From: a virus
Length of the DNA: 34,015 nucleotides
Strand: one strand, 5' to 3'
IMG/VR virus record: IMGVR_UViG_3300025585_000112
Location: 1 to 34,015 of that record
Shown here: piece by piece, positions 7,213 through 16,957 of the stretch
Layout of the letters: every line of letters begins with the position of its first letter
How positions within the stretch are numbered: position 1 is the stretch's first letter
Program-made: the position numbers and the translations under genes
The notes under the pieces: generated by a model
The model's input: the letters and a program-made list of their open reading frames with translations, nothing else
The model's database searches: none
Told to the model about the DNA's origin: nothing

Positions 7213-8516
7213 TGGCAACAGGATTAGGAAGTTTTGTTGAGGGCGCTGTCAAAGGCTACTCGACAGTCAAAGAGATGGAGCGCAGAGAGGCTCTCCAAAA
7301 GCGAGAGGACGAACGCTTTGCAATGGAGCAAGAGCGTTTTGCTATGGAGAAACAAAGAGCAGAGCGTGAACTGGAACAACAGCGAGTAGCTGATGAGGCC
7401 AAGAAAGAGGCTCTTGCCGTAATGGAAGATGCAAAGTATGGGCGTGGTGCGTTTTCAAAACTGGCAGATCCAATAAAGGCTCAACAAGTCCAACAGGCAA
7501 CTCAATCTGTCCAACAGAAATCAGACATGAGTTATGACCGAGCAGAGGCTCGAAGACTTGGACGACCTATCGATGAGACCCAGACAGCTTCGGTTACTCC
7601 GCAAGAAGCAAGTATCTTCAAGCAGGGAGGCGAAGGCTTGTACGCAGACCAACGTGCCGCTGATAATCTGAAGTATCAGTTGATTGGCGATGCAATGAAG
7701 AAGTCGCTGATTAACAAAGGTGAGTTTGGTCAAGCCATGTTGGTTGACAGAGACATTAAAAAGATGGAAGAAGAAGGCTACGAGCTTCAGCGCAAGAAGG
7801 CTGCGGCTCTTGTTATGGCTGGCGCTTCTCCTGAGCAGGTAGTCCCTGCGCTTCAAAAGGTCTATGGGTTTATTGATGACGGCAAATCTATTGATCCAAA
7901 AAGAACTACGTTTGATGCAAAGACAAACACATATAACATCGCTGTTGTTGACGACAAGACTGGTGCTGTTGAGACACGACCAATGAATCAACAATCTATG
8001 CTGTCTGCATTGAACCAACTCAACCCCGCTCAAGTTTTGGAACTGAACATCAACTCAACAAGACGTGCTGAAGACTTGGCGATTGCCGAAGCTCGTCGTG
8101 CAGAAGATGTCAAACTTAAAAAGCGTGAGCTTGACATTAAAGAAAAAGAAGCCGGTGCTACGCTGGCATTCAGAAGCGCACAGATGACTGCTTTGCAAGA
8201 TCAAGTCAAAGGCGCAGATGCAAAAGCCAAGGCTGAGACCATTGATAAGAGCTTTCCTTATGCAGACAAAATGTTCAAGCCAGAGGACTTGCTTGGCAAG
8301 ACAGATGCTGAGAAGCAGCGCCTGCAAGAAATGGTTGCAGCAGACACAAGGTCAAGAAACTATGCTGTCGGCTTGGCTTCTTTGAATCCAAAGATCGATC
8401 CAAGGATTATCATTGGAGCGGCAAAAGCTGCGTCAACGACATACCCAAATGTTTTGAAAGACAAGTCCGGTCGCAGCTACTTCAGCTATGGCGGAAGTCA
8501 AATCTACATAGATTAA
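7209..8516 (+). CDS. internal virion (ejection) protein B, coiled coil
   Basis: This 435-residue protein begins MMATGLGSFVEGAVKGYSTV and continues as a very charged coiled coil (residues about 22-75, rich in Glu, Arg, Gln). There is a second long helix around residues 280-345 (RRAEDLAIAEARRAEDVKLK and following). The C-terminal part is more compact and ends YFSYGGSQIYID. It has no Cys and no membrane segment. Position between the gp14-like protein and the giant polyvalent protein suggests the second of three ejected proteins, forming part of the conduit across the envelope. Two adjacent ATGs are possible starts; GGGAG lies just upstream. Confidence 0.65.
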   Translation: MMATGLGSFVEGAVKGYSTVKEMERREALQKREDERFAMEQERFAMEKQRAERELEQQRVADEAKKEALAVMEDAKYGRGAFSKLADPIKAQQVQQATQSVQQKSDMSYDRAEARRLGRPIDETQTASVTPQEASIFKQGGEGLYADQRAADNLKYQLIGDAMKKSLINKGEFGQAMLVDRDIKKMEEEGYELQRKKAAALVMAGASPEQVVPALQKVYGFIDDGKSIDPKRTTFDAKTNTYNIAVVDDKTGAVETRPMNQQSMLSALNQLNPAQVLELNINSTRRAEDLAIAEARRAEDVKLKKRELDIKEKEAGATLAFRSAQMTALQDQVKGADAKAKAETIDKSFPYADKMFKPEDLLGKTDAEKQRLQEMVAADTRSRNYAVGLASLNPKIDPRIIIGAAKAASTTYPNVLKDKSGRSYFSYGGSQIYID

Positions 8517-8525
8517 GAGGCAACA

Positions 8526-11500
8526 ATGGCAACAGGTCTGTCTTTACTTGGGTTGGATGACAAAGAAGAAAACCCTCTTTTTCTATCCAAAGAAGAGGCG
8601 TTGTCCACCGAGGTTCTTCCAAGGTCGAGAGGCTTTGAGCCTGCACCAAGAACAGCCCTGACTGTTCCGACCGCATCTGCTGCTCCAGTCCCTGCGGCTG
8701 AAGGAAGAATGTCACTGGCAAGCATCCTTGATGCAAAGCTAAGTGCGCCAGTGCCTCAGACCACTGCTGATGTGGCGGCTCCTACCGGAGGAGAGAAAAG
8801 ACAAAGCCTCTCTAGCATTCTTGACTCTAAGTTCGGGATGACTGTCCCATCGACAGAGCCTGTCCCCGCTGTAAAGCCTGTTGATGAGGCTGGCGACACA
8901 ACACGTGGCTTTACTACTGCACTGGAACAAACGCCTGCTCTGGCCTATGGCGCTCTTGGTCTGGCCGGGGCCGCAGGAGAAAAGGCTTTCGGAGAGGGCG
9001 GCTCGATGTCTGCTCTCAAGAAGTTCGGCCTGAGTGAGTACCAGACCAGAATGAAAGAGATTGGCGCAAAAGCCAAAGACACAGATGATGTGACCAATGC
9101 TTGGGCAAAAGCAAAGCAAGGTGATCTTGGTGCGCTGGTCGACTGGGCACAGTACGGGGTAGGCTACCTCGGGGGGAACATTGTTGAAACTGTTGCCACA
9201 TCTGCTCTTGGCGGTATGGTTGGCGGTATGGCTGCTGGCCCTGCTGCCCCTGCTGGTGCTGTTGCTGGTGCTGCCGCTGGCGCAGTTGGCAAAGAAGCTG
9301 TCAAGGGCATAGCCAAGAACCTCATCGAGGGCATGGTTGCCAAGGAAGCAGCTCGCTTAGCAGAGAAGGCTGGTGTTGAGACAGCGACAGATGTAATGCT
9401 GAAGGAAGCCACAAAGAATGTGGCAAAGAATATCGGTGCTGGCACTGCGCTGGCTGGCTCAAGCCTCATCAAAGAGACGGGCGGTATCTACGGAGAAGCA
9501 GAAGAGCAGGCGGCCAAAGAAGGACGTCAGTTGTCTGGCGGAGACTTAGCTCGCATCTTTGGCTCTGGCGTTGTGGCTGGCCTGTCTGAGTTTGCAACAG
9601 ACAAACTGGGTCTTGATGTTGCTGCTGGAAAGATCAGTATCCCGGGCGGCGGCAGGACTGGCCGGGCACTGATTGGTGGCGCAGCCGGTGTCGGACTGGA
9701 AGGCGGAACAGAACTGTTCCAGACGGCTGTCGAGCGTTTCGGCGCAGGCAAATCTCTGACTGGCGAAGATGCCATGAACGAGTACATCAATGCGTTTGCA
9801 TTGGGTGGATTGGGCGGCGGCACAGTAGGCACGGTGGTCGGCGCATTCCGTGAAGGCAAGACATCTGCTGACAGAGTACGACAGATTCTGGATCAAGCCA
9901 AGGCTGACATGACTTCTGACGATGGCCGTCAGGAGTTGTTTGATGCAATGTCCAACGACGAAAAGATTGGCCCGATCCTACAGGCCAACAACATTGAGTC
10001 TGGTGACGACCCAAGATTTCAAGATGTCATCATCAAGGCACTGGCGACACAGCGCATGCTGGTTGATTTAGAGGCTCCAACTCCTGAAGTCAGAGCTGAA
10101 ACCAGAAAGCAGCGTGAGGCAGACATCCTTGCCGCATTTGGTGAGACAGCGTCTACGGCGGTGGGCGGAGACACTGGCGCAATCGAGCCTGTTATCCAGC
10201 GAGCCAGCGTCACACCCAACTTGGAAACACGTACCTTAGAGGGTGTTGCTCAGCCCGTTATCCTGCCAGAAACAACAGGCGGTCAGGCGGGTACGGTAGC
10301 TCTTTCTCCCGAGGACTTGGTTGCCAGACAAGAAGGCTTCGAGCCTTTGGTCGGAATCAAAACAGAGGCAGGCCCAGTCGGGAACAGATTCCCGTCTATT
10401 CAAGCTGCCGAGACATTTTTGCTTGGCCCTGTGGATAAGAAGACGGGTAAGCGCAATGGTGGTTACGCACAGACCGTCCTTGCTGGGCAAGGTCTTGAGG
10501 CTCGCATTCGTCAGGGTAAACGCTCCAAAGCCGAAGGCGGCGGCACGTTCTTCTTTGTCGAGACTCGCAAGAAACCAGCAGAGGTTGTGCCAGCCGCTGT
10601 CCCAGAAGTCACTGCTGCTGCGCCAGCCGCACCAGTCGTAACACCAGCCGCACCCGCAGCACCAGCGGGAAAGCAAACCAAACCCAAGAAGGGCAAAGCC
10701 GCAGTTCCTACTGCGCCAATCGAGCAAGTTCAACCAACACAAGGAGAAGCAAATGCCACTCAAACAGGGCAAGTCACAGAAGGTGGTCAGCCAAAACGTG
10801 AAGACACTGGTGGAGGACTACAAACGGTCGGGGAAAATCGGAACATCCCACCCCAAGAACAAACAGGCGGCGGTGAAACAGGCGGTGGCAATCAGCCTGT
10901 CGAAGGCGGGGCGCAGCCGCAAGAAGTAGCACCGGCAAAGCCAGCAGTTGACCCTGCACTACAGGCTCGTGTTAAGGAGCGCATTAATAAGGCGTATGAA
11001 GAAAGCGGCCTTGACCTAGAGGATGTCGTCAAGCTGAACAAGATGGTTGATGACGGCGACTTGGCTGGAGCAGTCTCTCAGATGAAGAAAACTGTTGAAG
11101 ACAATCTTGGCGCTGGCACTGGCACTAGATTCAGCATGGGCAAAGAGCAACAGACGACTACCACCAAAAGGGACTTTAGTTATGCCAAGCTCAAAACAGT
11201 TGAAGATCTCAACAATGAAGTCAGATCCTATCTTAAAAGACAAGGGAGCACAGCAACCTTCACAGCGAAAAGAGTTCCTCTGGGCGATATTGTTGGAAAG
11301 GTTCCCGGCATCTCTGCCGTCCAACGAGTTGCCGCTCTGTTCGGAAAAAAGCCTGTCTATTTTGCAGTGGAGGCGGGAGGTATCAATGACTTCGATGGGG
11401 CAGTCCTCATGGGGTCGGACACCATCTTCATCAACGTAAACAGCAGCCGTCCACACATTCGCATCTTTGGTCATGAGCTTGTCCATTCGCTCCGTGCGTC

Positions 11501-14500
11501 CAACAACTCAACCTACAGAAGGCTGGTTAACTCGCTGACACCTCTGCTCGATCAGGCTGGGATGCTTGACTATGCAATGGTCATGAGTAAAGAGGGAGTA
11601 AAAGATCCTGCCATCATCTTGGAAGAAGCCATCGGAGATATTGTTGGCGACAGATTCGGTGAGTCTGCTTTCTGGCAAATGCTTGCTGATGACAATCCAA
11701 CCATGTTCCAACAGGTTGCTCGCATTGTCATGGACTTCATTGACAACGCTCTTGCGAAGTTGCGTGGAGATCAGAGCCTTGGGTCAAAGAATTTGGTGAC
11801 AGATTTGAATGCTGCACGTCGTGTGATTGCTGACGTACTTGGCAATATTCAGCCACCAACACAAGAAGTTGTCGCACAACCAGAGGCAGGCATCCAGTTC
11901 AGCACAAAGAAAGAGCCTGCTGAGACCTTCTACTCTGCAATGGAGCGTGGATTTGAATCTGTCAAACAGTCATCTATGCCTGCACAGCAGTGGAAGGCAT
12001 GGCTCAATTCAAACAAGTCCAAGCTCGGCATCAAGAATGCTGAGATCGAGTGGACTGGTATTGAGGAGTGGCTTGATCTGCAAGAAGGAAAAGTCGAGAA
12101 GCAAGACATTCTGAACTGGATTGCCGGTAACAGAGTCAAACTCAACGACATCATTCTTAATGCCAAGAGTGGTCTGACAGATGACCAGATGTATGACTAT
12201 GTTGCTGCTATGGGAGAAGACCCGGACAGCATGACAAGAGACGACATGGTTAATGCCATTGTCGAACACTACGGATGGAGACGCAGCCGAGTCGAAGGAA
12301 CAAAACACCGTCAATACACTGAGCCGGGCGGCGATGACTCAACCTACACAGAGATTGTTCTTGTAGATCCAACTGCAATGCCATACAAGATCAATGACAA
12401 AATTCATTTTGGTGTTGAGTCAAAAGGTCAGGCCATTGGTTGGATTCGATCTATTGTTAGGAAAGACGTAGATGGAAATGATGTTCTGTTCTTGGAGGAG
12501 ATCCAAAGTCAGCGAGGTCAAGAGGGCAGAGATGTCGGATTCATTACAGAGGCAGAAGCAAAAGAGTATGAGAACTTATCTGCAAGAACACTTAAAGAGT
12601 TGCTACCCGCCGCTGATGCAGATCGTTATGCCGAGTTAAAGAAGAAGGCGGACATGGTTCCGTCTGCGCCATTTGTAGAAGACACGAAGGCATGGACTAG
12701 CCTTCTGTTAAAAAGAGCGATTGCCTTTGCACAGACTCAAGGAATCAACAGAATTGCTTGGACAACTGGAGAGCAGCAGGTAGAACGCTACAAGCTATCG
12801 AAAAGCATTGATGAATTGCTTATCACAAAAAATGAGAACGGCACATTCAATGTTCTGGCTAAGAAGAATAATTCAGAGGTAATCAACCAGTCCTCTCTCA
12901 CAGAAAAAGAATTAACCAAGGCTGTAGGCAAAGGCTTGTCTACAAAAGCAATGGATTCTGGCGAGGAGTTGCGCTTGGTTGGCGAGGAAATGGATATTGG
13001 TGGTGAGGGCGTAAGCTACTACTACAACACCACCGTCCCATCCGTTGCCAAGACTATTGTCGGCAAAGATGCCGTCAGCGTAATGGATTTGGAGGATACT
13101 GGTGAGCAGCTTGGCTTTGTCATCCCAGAGAATCTGCAAGAGCAGGTCGCCACTGATGGCTTCCCAATGTTCAGTCGTCGTCGTTATGAGGAACAGTTCT
13201 CTGACCTTGATGACAAAACAAAAGATGCTGCCTTACGTAAAGGGTACTACACACCCCCAACAATCAAGGAGCGTCTCGATCATTTGAAGCCACGCTTTTG
13301 GGATCGCATTGTCCAAGGGACATTCGACAAGTTCCGTGCGGTGCGAGGCATCAGCGAGAAGGCATACATGATGTTGCGCTTGTCCGCTGGTTCACAGGAT
13401 GGCGCTGTGTCTACGCTACTGCACTATGGTCAGGTGTTTGATGACGATGGCGCATTGAATGTGAAGAAGGGAACGAAGGGTTTACTCGATGTTCTCAAGC
13501 CAGTTGGCGGAGAGGTTGATCGCTTCCTGCTTTGGATTGCGGCTAACCGTGCAGCCAATCTGTCGAAGGATGAGCGTGAGCGTTTCTTCAAACCAGAAGA
13601 CATTCGCATGCTACAGAAGTTGAACATGGGAACCATGAAGGACGGCAGCTCACGGATCGGCGTGTATGCTGAAGCCCTGAAGAACATGAATGAGTTGAAC
13701 AGATCTGTCCTCGATGTCGCAAGATCAACAGGACTTATCGATGCCGACGCATACAAACGATTCTCTGCTGACATCTGGTATGTCCCGTTCTATCGTCAGA
13801 TGGAAGACGATGGCAGTTTGTCTGCTGCTCAAACATCTTCCGGCGCTGTCGGCCAGTATCTCTCCAAGAAATTGAAGGGTAGCGACCGACCGTTGAATGA
13901 CCTGATGGAGAACGTCCTGATGAACTGGACGCATATCCTGTCTGCCTCAATGAAGAACAAGGCTGCTGTCGAAACACTGAAAGCCGCATCAGACATGGGC
14001 GACATCGTCACCAAACTTCCTGCTCAGATGAAGGGCGCAGTGAAGGTGATGGAGAACGGCAAAGAAACCTACTACCAGATCGACGATGAATTCCTGATGA
14101 ACTCACTGACCGCAGTAGCTCAGGCTCCAAGCTATGGATTCTGGATGGACACTGCTCGTGGGTTCAAGACTACGCTAACAAGATTCATCTCCTTGTCTCC
14201 AACCTTCAAGATCAACAACTTGATCCGAGACTCAATCCAGTCTATCGGCCTGTCTGAACTCAGCAGAAACCCAATGGGTAACGTGTTGCAGGGATGGAGA
14301 GCGTACAAGGATGACCGAGCAGAGGCATTGGCCGGTGGCGGCTTGTTCGCTATGGGTAACGCATTCGATGGAGACCAGTCCGCAGCCGTGAAGCGCCTAC
14401 TCAAGACAGGAGTTAACAAGGCCGACATCCTAGACACCAAAGAAAAGGCGGCGGCATTCTTCGCATCTGTTCAGGATAAGTACGATGAGTTAAGTGACGC

Positions 14501-15773
14501 ATCTGAGAATGCCAACCGTCTTGCTTTGTACCAGCAACTCCGAGCAAAGGGAGCATCCCATCTTGAGGCATCCTATGCCGCCAGAGATTTGCAGGACTTC
14601 AGCTTGCAAGGAAGCTATTCGGCTATTCGGTATGCGGCTCAGGTTCTCCCTTACTTTAATGCTCGCTTACAGGGTATGTACAAGTTGGGAAGAGATGGTC
14701 TCGACCCAACCATGCAGGTTCTGACTGGCAAGGCTTCAGACACTGAGAGACAGAAGGCGGCAAAGTTTGCCACCGTCACTGGAGCAGTCGTGGCTGCGGC
14801 CATGATTTTGTATCTGTCGCAGAAGGACGATGAGGATTGGAAGAAGCGCGAAGACTGGGATCGTGATGCCTTCTTCTGGTTCAAGCTCCCCGGAACAGAT
14901 AAGGCTGTACGCATTCCGAAGCCATTCGAGATGGGTGCGATAGCAACTCTATTTGAGCGTGTGACAGAACAGATGGTCGATTCTCAGGTTGAGGGTAAGG
15001 TTTTTGGAAAGAGATTGCTGCACGTCTTGTCAGACAACTTCGCCATCAACCCAATACCTCAAGCTGTGCGCCCCATCTACGACATTGCTCGCAACAAGGA
15101 CGGCTTCACTGATCGGCCAATCGAGTCTATGGGCATGGAGCGGGTCTCTGTCGAGAACAGAGTCAGCCCCGGAACGTCGGGTGCTGCCGTTGCAATCGGC
15201 ACGATCAACAGCATGTTTGCTGAGTTTGCATCCAAGGTAACGGGCGGCGCAATCAACTCACAATCTGTCCAGTTGTCACCGATCCAGTACGACTACATGA
15301 TTAAGGGATACCTTGGCTGGGTCGGCACAGGAATCCAGACAGCGTCGAATGTGATGGCAACCCCATTCAAAGATGGAGCATCATCCAGATACGAGCGCAT
15401 CGATGACTACTTGGTTGTCGGCAACTTCGTGAAGACCGTACCACAATCACAGTCTCGCTACGTCACATCGTTTTATGAGAACGCCAAAGACATAGCGACG
15501 GCATCAGCAGATGTCAGCCACTTCCTAAATGCTGGGCAGTTTGAGAAGGCCAATGAAATCTACTTAGCGAAAGCCGATAAGCTGGCGCTGGCTAAGCTGT
15601 ACAACAAGGGCACGAACATGATGTCATCTATCAGCAATCAGATCAAAATGGTTGAAGACGACAAGGTGATGACTGGCGCACAGAAGAGACTGGAGATTGA
15701 GCGGCTTCAGCAGATACGCATACAGATAGCGAAGGACGTTGAAGACGTTCGCATCTCCTCCAAGAAAAAATGA
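8526..15773 (+). CDS. giant polyvalent ejection protein with HExxH peptidase motif and LPD38-like region
   Basis: This 2415-residue protein is the largest gene here. Order of parts: a low-complexity N-terminus with a repeated SL(A/S)SILD(A/S)K motif (residues 61-73 and 92-104). Gly/Ala-rich hydrophobic stretches follow near 211-265, 381-400 and 421-440, able to insert in membranes. A Pro/Ala/Gly linker spans about 682-805. A zinc peptidase motif H983-E984-L-V-H987 has a downstream E1033/E1034 (LEEAIGDIVGD) fitting a gluzincin third ligand. A domain about 1290-1450 contains HFGVESKGQ, LFLEEIQSQRGQ and INRIAWTTGEQQVERY, often seen in phage polyvalent proteins. A C-terminal region about 1850-2100 (LSPTFKINNLIRDSI, YAARDLQDFSLQGS, LPYFNARLQGMYKLGRDGLD) matches my memory of large polyvalent protein associated domain 38. 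It probably replaces T7 gp16: packaged in the head and ejected into the host. AAGAGG precedes the ATG. Confidence 0.85.
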   Translation: MATGLSLLGLDDKEENPLFLSKEEALSTEVLPRSRGFEPAPRTALTVPTASAAPVPAAEGRMSLASILDAKLSAPVPQTTADVAAPTGGEKRQSLSSILDSKFGMTVPSTEPVPAVKPVDEAGDTTRGFTTALEQTPALAYGALGLAGAAGEKAFGEGGSMSALKKFGLSEYQTRMKEIGAKAKDTDDVTNAWAKAKQGDLGALVDWAQYGVGYLGGNIVETVATSALGGMVGGMAAGPAAPAGAVAGAAAGAVGKEAVKGIAKNLIEGMVAKEAARLAEKAGVETATDVMLKEATKNVAKNIGAGTALAGSSLIKETGGIYGEAEEQAAKEGRQLSGGDLARIFGSGVVAGLSEFATDKLGLDVAAGKISIPGGGRTGRALIGGAAGVGLEGGTELFQTAVERFGAGKSLTGEDAMNEYINAFALGGLGGGTVGTVVGAFREGKTSADRVRQILDQAKADMTSDDGRQELFDAMSNDEKIGPILQANNIESGDDPRFQDVIIKALATQRMLVDLEAPTPEVRAETRKQREADILAAFGETASTAVGGDTGAIEPVIQRASVTPNLETRTLEGVAQPVILPETTGGQAGTVALSPEDLVARQEGFEPLVGIKTEAGPVGNRFPSIQAAETFLLGPVDKKTGKRNGGYAQTVLAGQGLEARIRQGKRSKAEGGGTFFFVETRKKPAEVVPAAVPEVTAAAPAAPVVTPAAPAAPAGKQTKPKKGKAAVPTAPIEQVQPTQGEANATQTGQVTEGGQPKREDTGGGLQTVGENRNIPPQEQTGGGETGGGNQPVEGGAQPQEVAPAKPAVDPALQARVKERINKAYEESGLDLEDVVKLNKMVDDGDLAGAVSQMKKTVEDNLGAGTGTRFSMGKEQQTTTTKRDFSYAKLKTVEDLNNEVRSYLKRQGSTATFTAKRVPLGDIVGKVPGISAVQRVAALFGKKPVYFAVEAGGINDFDGAVLMGSDTIFINVNSSRPHIRIFGHELVHSLRASNNSTYRRLVNSLTPLLDQAGMLDYAMVMSKEGVKDPAIILEEAIGDIVGDRFGESAFWQMLADDNPTMFQQVARIVMDFIDNALAKLRGDQSLGSKNLVTDLNAARRVIADVLGNIQPPTQEVVAQPEAGIQFSTKKEPAETFYSAMERGFESVKQSSMPAQQWKAWLNSNKSKLGIKNAEIEWTGIEEWLDLQEGKVEKQDILNWIAGNRVKLNDIILNAKSGLTDDQMYDYVAAMGEDPDSMTRDDMVNAIVEHYGWRRSRVEGTKHRQYTEPGGDDSTYTEIVLVDPTAMPYKINDKIHFGVESKGQAIGWIRSIVRKDVDGNDVLFLEEIQSQRGQEGRDVGFITEAEAKEYENLSARTLKELLPAADADRYAELKKKADMVPSAPFVEDTKAWTSLLLKRAIAFAQTQGINRIAWTTGEQQVERYKLSKSIDELLITKNENGTFNVLAKKNNSEVINQSSLTEKELTKAVGKGLSTKAMDSGEELRLVGEEMDIGGEGVSYYYNTTVPSVAKTIVGKDAVSVMDLEDTGEQLGFVIPENLQEQVATDGFPMFSRRRYEEQFSDLDDKTKDAALRKGYYTPPTIKERLDHLKPRFWDRIVQGTFDKFRAVRGISEKAYMMLRLSAGSQDGAVSTLLHYGQVFDDDGALNVKKGTKGLLDVLKPVGGEVDRFLLWIAANRAANLSKDERERFFKPEDIRMLQKLNMGTMKDGSSRIGVYAEALKNMNELNRSVLDVARSTGLIDADAYKRFSADIWYVPFYRQMEDDGSLSAAQTSSGAVGQYLSKKLKGSDRPLNDLMENVLMNWTHILSASMKNKAAVETLKAASDMGDIVTKLPAQMKGAVKVMENGKETYYQIDDEFLMNSLTAVAQAPSYGFWMDTARGFKTTLTRFISLSPTFKINNLIRDSIQSIGLSELSRNPMGNVLQGWRAYKDDRAEALAGGGLFAMGNAFDGDQSAAVKRLLKTGVNKADILDTKEKAAAFFASVQDKYDELSDASENANRLALYQQLRAKGASHLEASYAARDLQDFSLQGSYSAIRYAAQVLPYFNARLQGMYKLGRDGLDPTMQVLTGKASDTERQKAAKFATVTGAVVAAAMILYLSQKDDEDWKKREDWDRDAFFWFKLPGTDKAVRIPKPFEMGAIATLFERVTEQMVDSQVEGKVFGKRLLHVLSDNFAINPIPQAVRPIYDIARNKDGFTDRPIESMGMERVSVENRVSPGTSGAAVAIGTINSMFAEFASKVTGGAINSQSVQLSPIQYDYMIKGYLGWVGTGIQTASNVMATPFKDGASSRYERIDDYLVVGNFVKTVPQSQSRYVTSFYENAKDIATASADVSHFLNAGQFEKANEIYLAKADKLALAKLYNKGTNMMSSISNQIKMVEDDKVMTGAQKRLEIERLQQIRIQIAKDVEDVRISSKKK

Positions 15774-16396
15774 AAGAGTGCAGTAAGTCTATGCTTCGCA
15801 GGGTTCGTGATCCGAACTTTGCGAGGCGCTACTTTGTTGGCGACGGCATAGACATTGGCGGCAAGCCCGATCCCATCTCAGCGCACAGAGATATGTTCAG
15901 TGGCATGGGTAAGGTGAGGGTGTGGGATTGGGATGATGGTGATGCTCAGCACATGTCTGGACTCGCAGCCGAGTCTTTAGACTTTGTCCACAGCAGCCAT
16001 TGCCTTGAGCATCTGGTCAACCCACGTCAGGGATTGAAGACTTGGTTCAATCTGTTGAAGCCAAGCGGCCACCTGATTGTGACCGTACCTGATGAGGACT
16101 TGTATGAACAGGGCGTATTCCCAAGCACGTACAACTCAGATCATAAGTGGACGTTCACCACGCACAAGAAATACTCTTGGTCAGACCAGTCCATTAACGT
16201 GACAGATTTGGTTGTTGGGCTGGGTGAGTTGGCTGAGATAATCAAGATTGAACTGATTACAGAAAACTATCAGTACGGTGCGAACAGAATAGATCAGACA
16301 CTGTTTCCCGGGACAGAGTGTGCGATTGAGTTTGTTGTTCGCAAGAGGACAGTTCAGGAATTGGCCGACAGAGGAAGATGGAGGAGACCGTCATGA
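15770..16396 (+). CDS. SAM-dependent methyltransferase (class I fold)
   Basis: The 208-residue protein shows a compact class I methyltransferase layout: a degenerate motif I at residues 24-31 (GDGIDIGG), an acidic motif at 53-58 (DWDDGD), motif IV-like SLDFVHSSHCLEHL at 69-82, and a post-motif with LKPSGHLIVTVPDED at 96-110. The 'SSHCLEHL' phrase is typical of Methyltransf_11 family members. The substrate cannot be inferred; small molecules, sugars, proteins and nucleic acids are all possible. It overlaps the end of the giant gene by ATGA, so it is co-expressed with late virion genes, which is more suggestive of modification of a virion component or late DNA than of early host takeover. Confidence 0.8.
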   Translation: MKECSKSMLRRVRDPNFARRYFVGDGIDIGGKPDPISAHRDMFSGMGKVRVWDWDDGDAQHMSGLAAESLDFVHSSHCLEHLVNPRQGLKTWFNLLKPSGHLIVTVPDEDLYEQGVFPSTYNSDHKWTFTTHKKYSWSDQSINVTDLVVGLGELAEIIKIELITENYQYGANRIDQTLFPGTECAIEFVVRKRTVQELADRGRWRRPS

Positions 16397-16779
16397 CAAC
16401 ATACACAAAGCCGGGCTTGAGAGAGCGCATCAAAAATCAGGTGATGGCTGGCAGTAAGGGTGGAGATCCGGGCGAGTGGTCTGCTCGCAAAGCTCAGTTG
16501 GTGGCGCAGAAGTACAAGGCTGCCGGTGGCGGATACTCTGGCGGCAAGACAGGAGAACAGAAGTCTCTGTCCAAGTGGACGAAGGAAGATTGGAAGACAT
16601 CTGACGGCAAGCCATCGGAAGGCAAGAAGAGATACCTACCGGCAAAGGCGTGGGACAGCTTGTCGCCCAGTGAGAAGGCCGCAACAAACAAGGCCAAGTC
16701 ACAGGGCAACAAACAAGGGAAGCAATTCGTATCTCAGCCTAAGAAGATTGCTCAGAAGACGAAGGAGTTTCGCCGCTGA
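16393..16779 (+). CDS. DUF5872-like basic protein
   Basis: The 128-residue product begins MTTYTKPGLRERIKNQVMAG and runs SKGGDPGEWSARKAQLVAQK, then KSLSKWTKEDWKTSDGKPSE and RYLPAKAWDSLSPSEKAA. This is the pattern I recognise as DUF5872, a small, very basic family common in large phages and viruses with unknown function, perhaps nucleic-acid binding. The start chosen has GGAGGAG six bases upstream and an ATGA overlap with the methyltransferase; an ATG five codons earlier is possible. Its last 41 bases overlap the oppositely oriented HTH gene, so the late operon ends by running into the recombination operon. Confidence 0.8.
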   Translation: MTTYTKPGLRERIKNQVMAGSKGGDPGEWSARKAQLVAQKYKAAGGGYSGGKTGEQKSLSKWTKEDWKTSDGKPSEGKKRYLPAKAWDSLSPSEKAATNKAKSQGNKQGKQFVSQPKKIAQKTKEFRR

Positions 16780-16957
16780 CAGGAACATTCCGGTGGCGGT
16801 CAATCCACTCCGTTATGTCCTCACGGTAAGACTTCCATCTTCCGTTCTCATCAAACCGAAATGCGGGGATCTTCCCTGACACACACCATTGTCTGGCTGT
16901 TTCTGCCGTGACTCCAAGCATCTTGGCAATTTCACCAGCACCAATGATTTCTTTCAT
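16739..16957 (-). CDS. excisionase/MerR-type helix-turn-helix protein
   Basis: The 72-residue protein reads MKEIIGAGEIAKMLGVTAET then ARQWCVSGKIPAFRFDENGR with WKSYREDITEWI, a clear HTH_17 (excisionase-like, winged helix) domain over residues 6-55. The tail is Ser/Glu rich. Such proteins bind short DNA sites and act as excisionases or small transcription regulators; no integrase is visible, so regulation is more likely. It is the last gene of the leftward recombination operon, coupled to the previous gene by ATGA. Its 3' end overlaps the convergent DUF5872-like gene by 41 bases, and no terminator separates them. Confidence 0.8.
   Translation of the reverse strand: MKEIIGAGEIAKMLGVTAETARQWCVSGKIPAFRFDENGRWKSYREDITEWIDRHRNVPVSGETPSSSEQSS

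Noticed and set aside
10236-10772. Minus-strand open frame of 178 codons within the giant gene
   Set aside because: Antisense of the low-complexity linker and preceding domain; Gly, Cys and Trp-rich translation is typical of a shadow.
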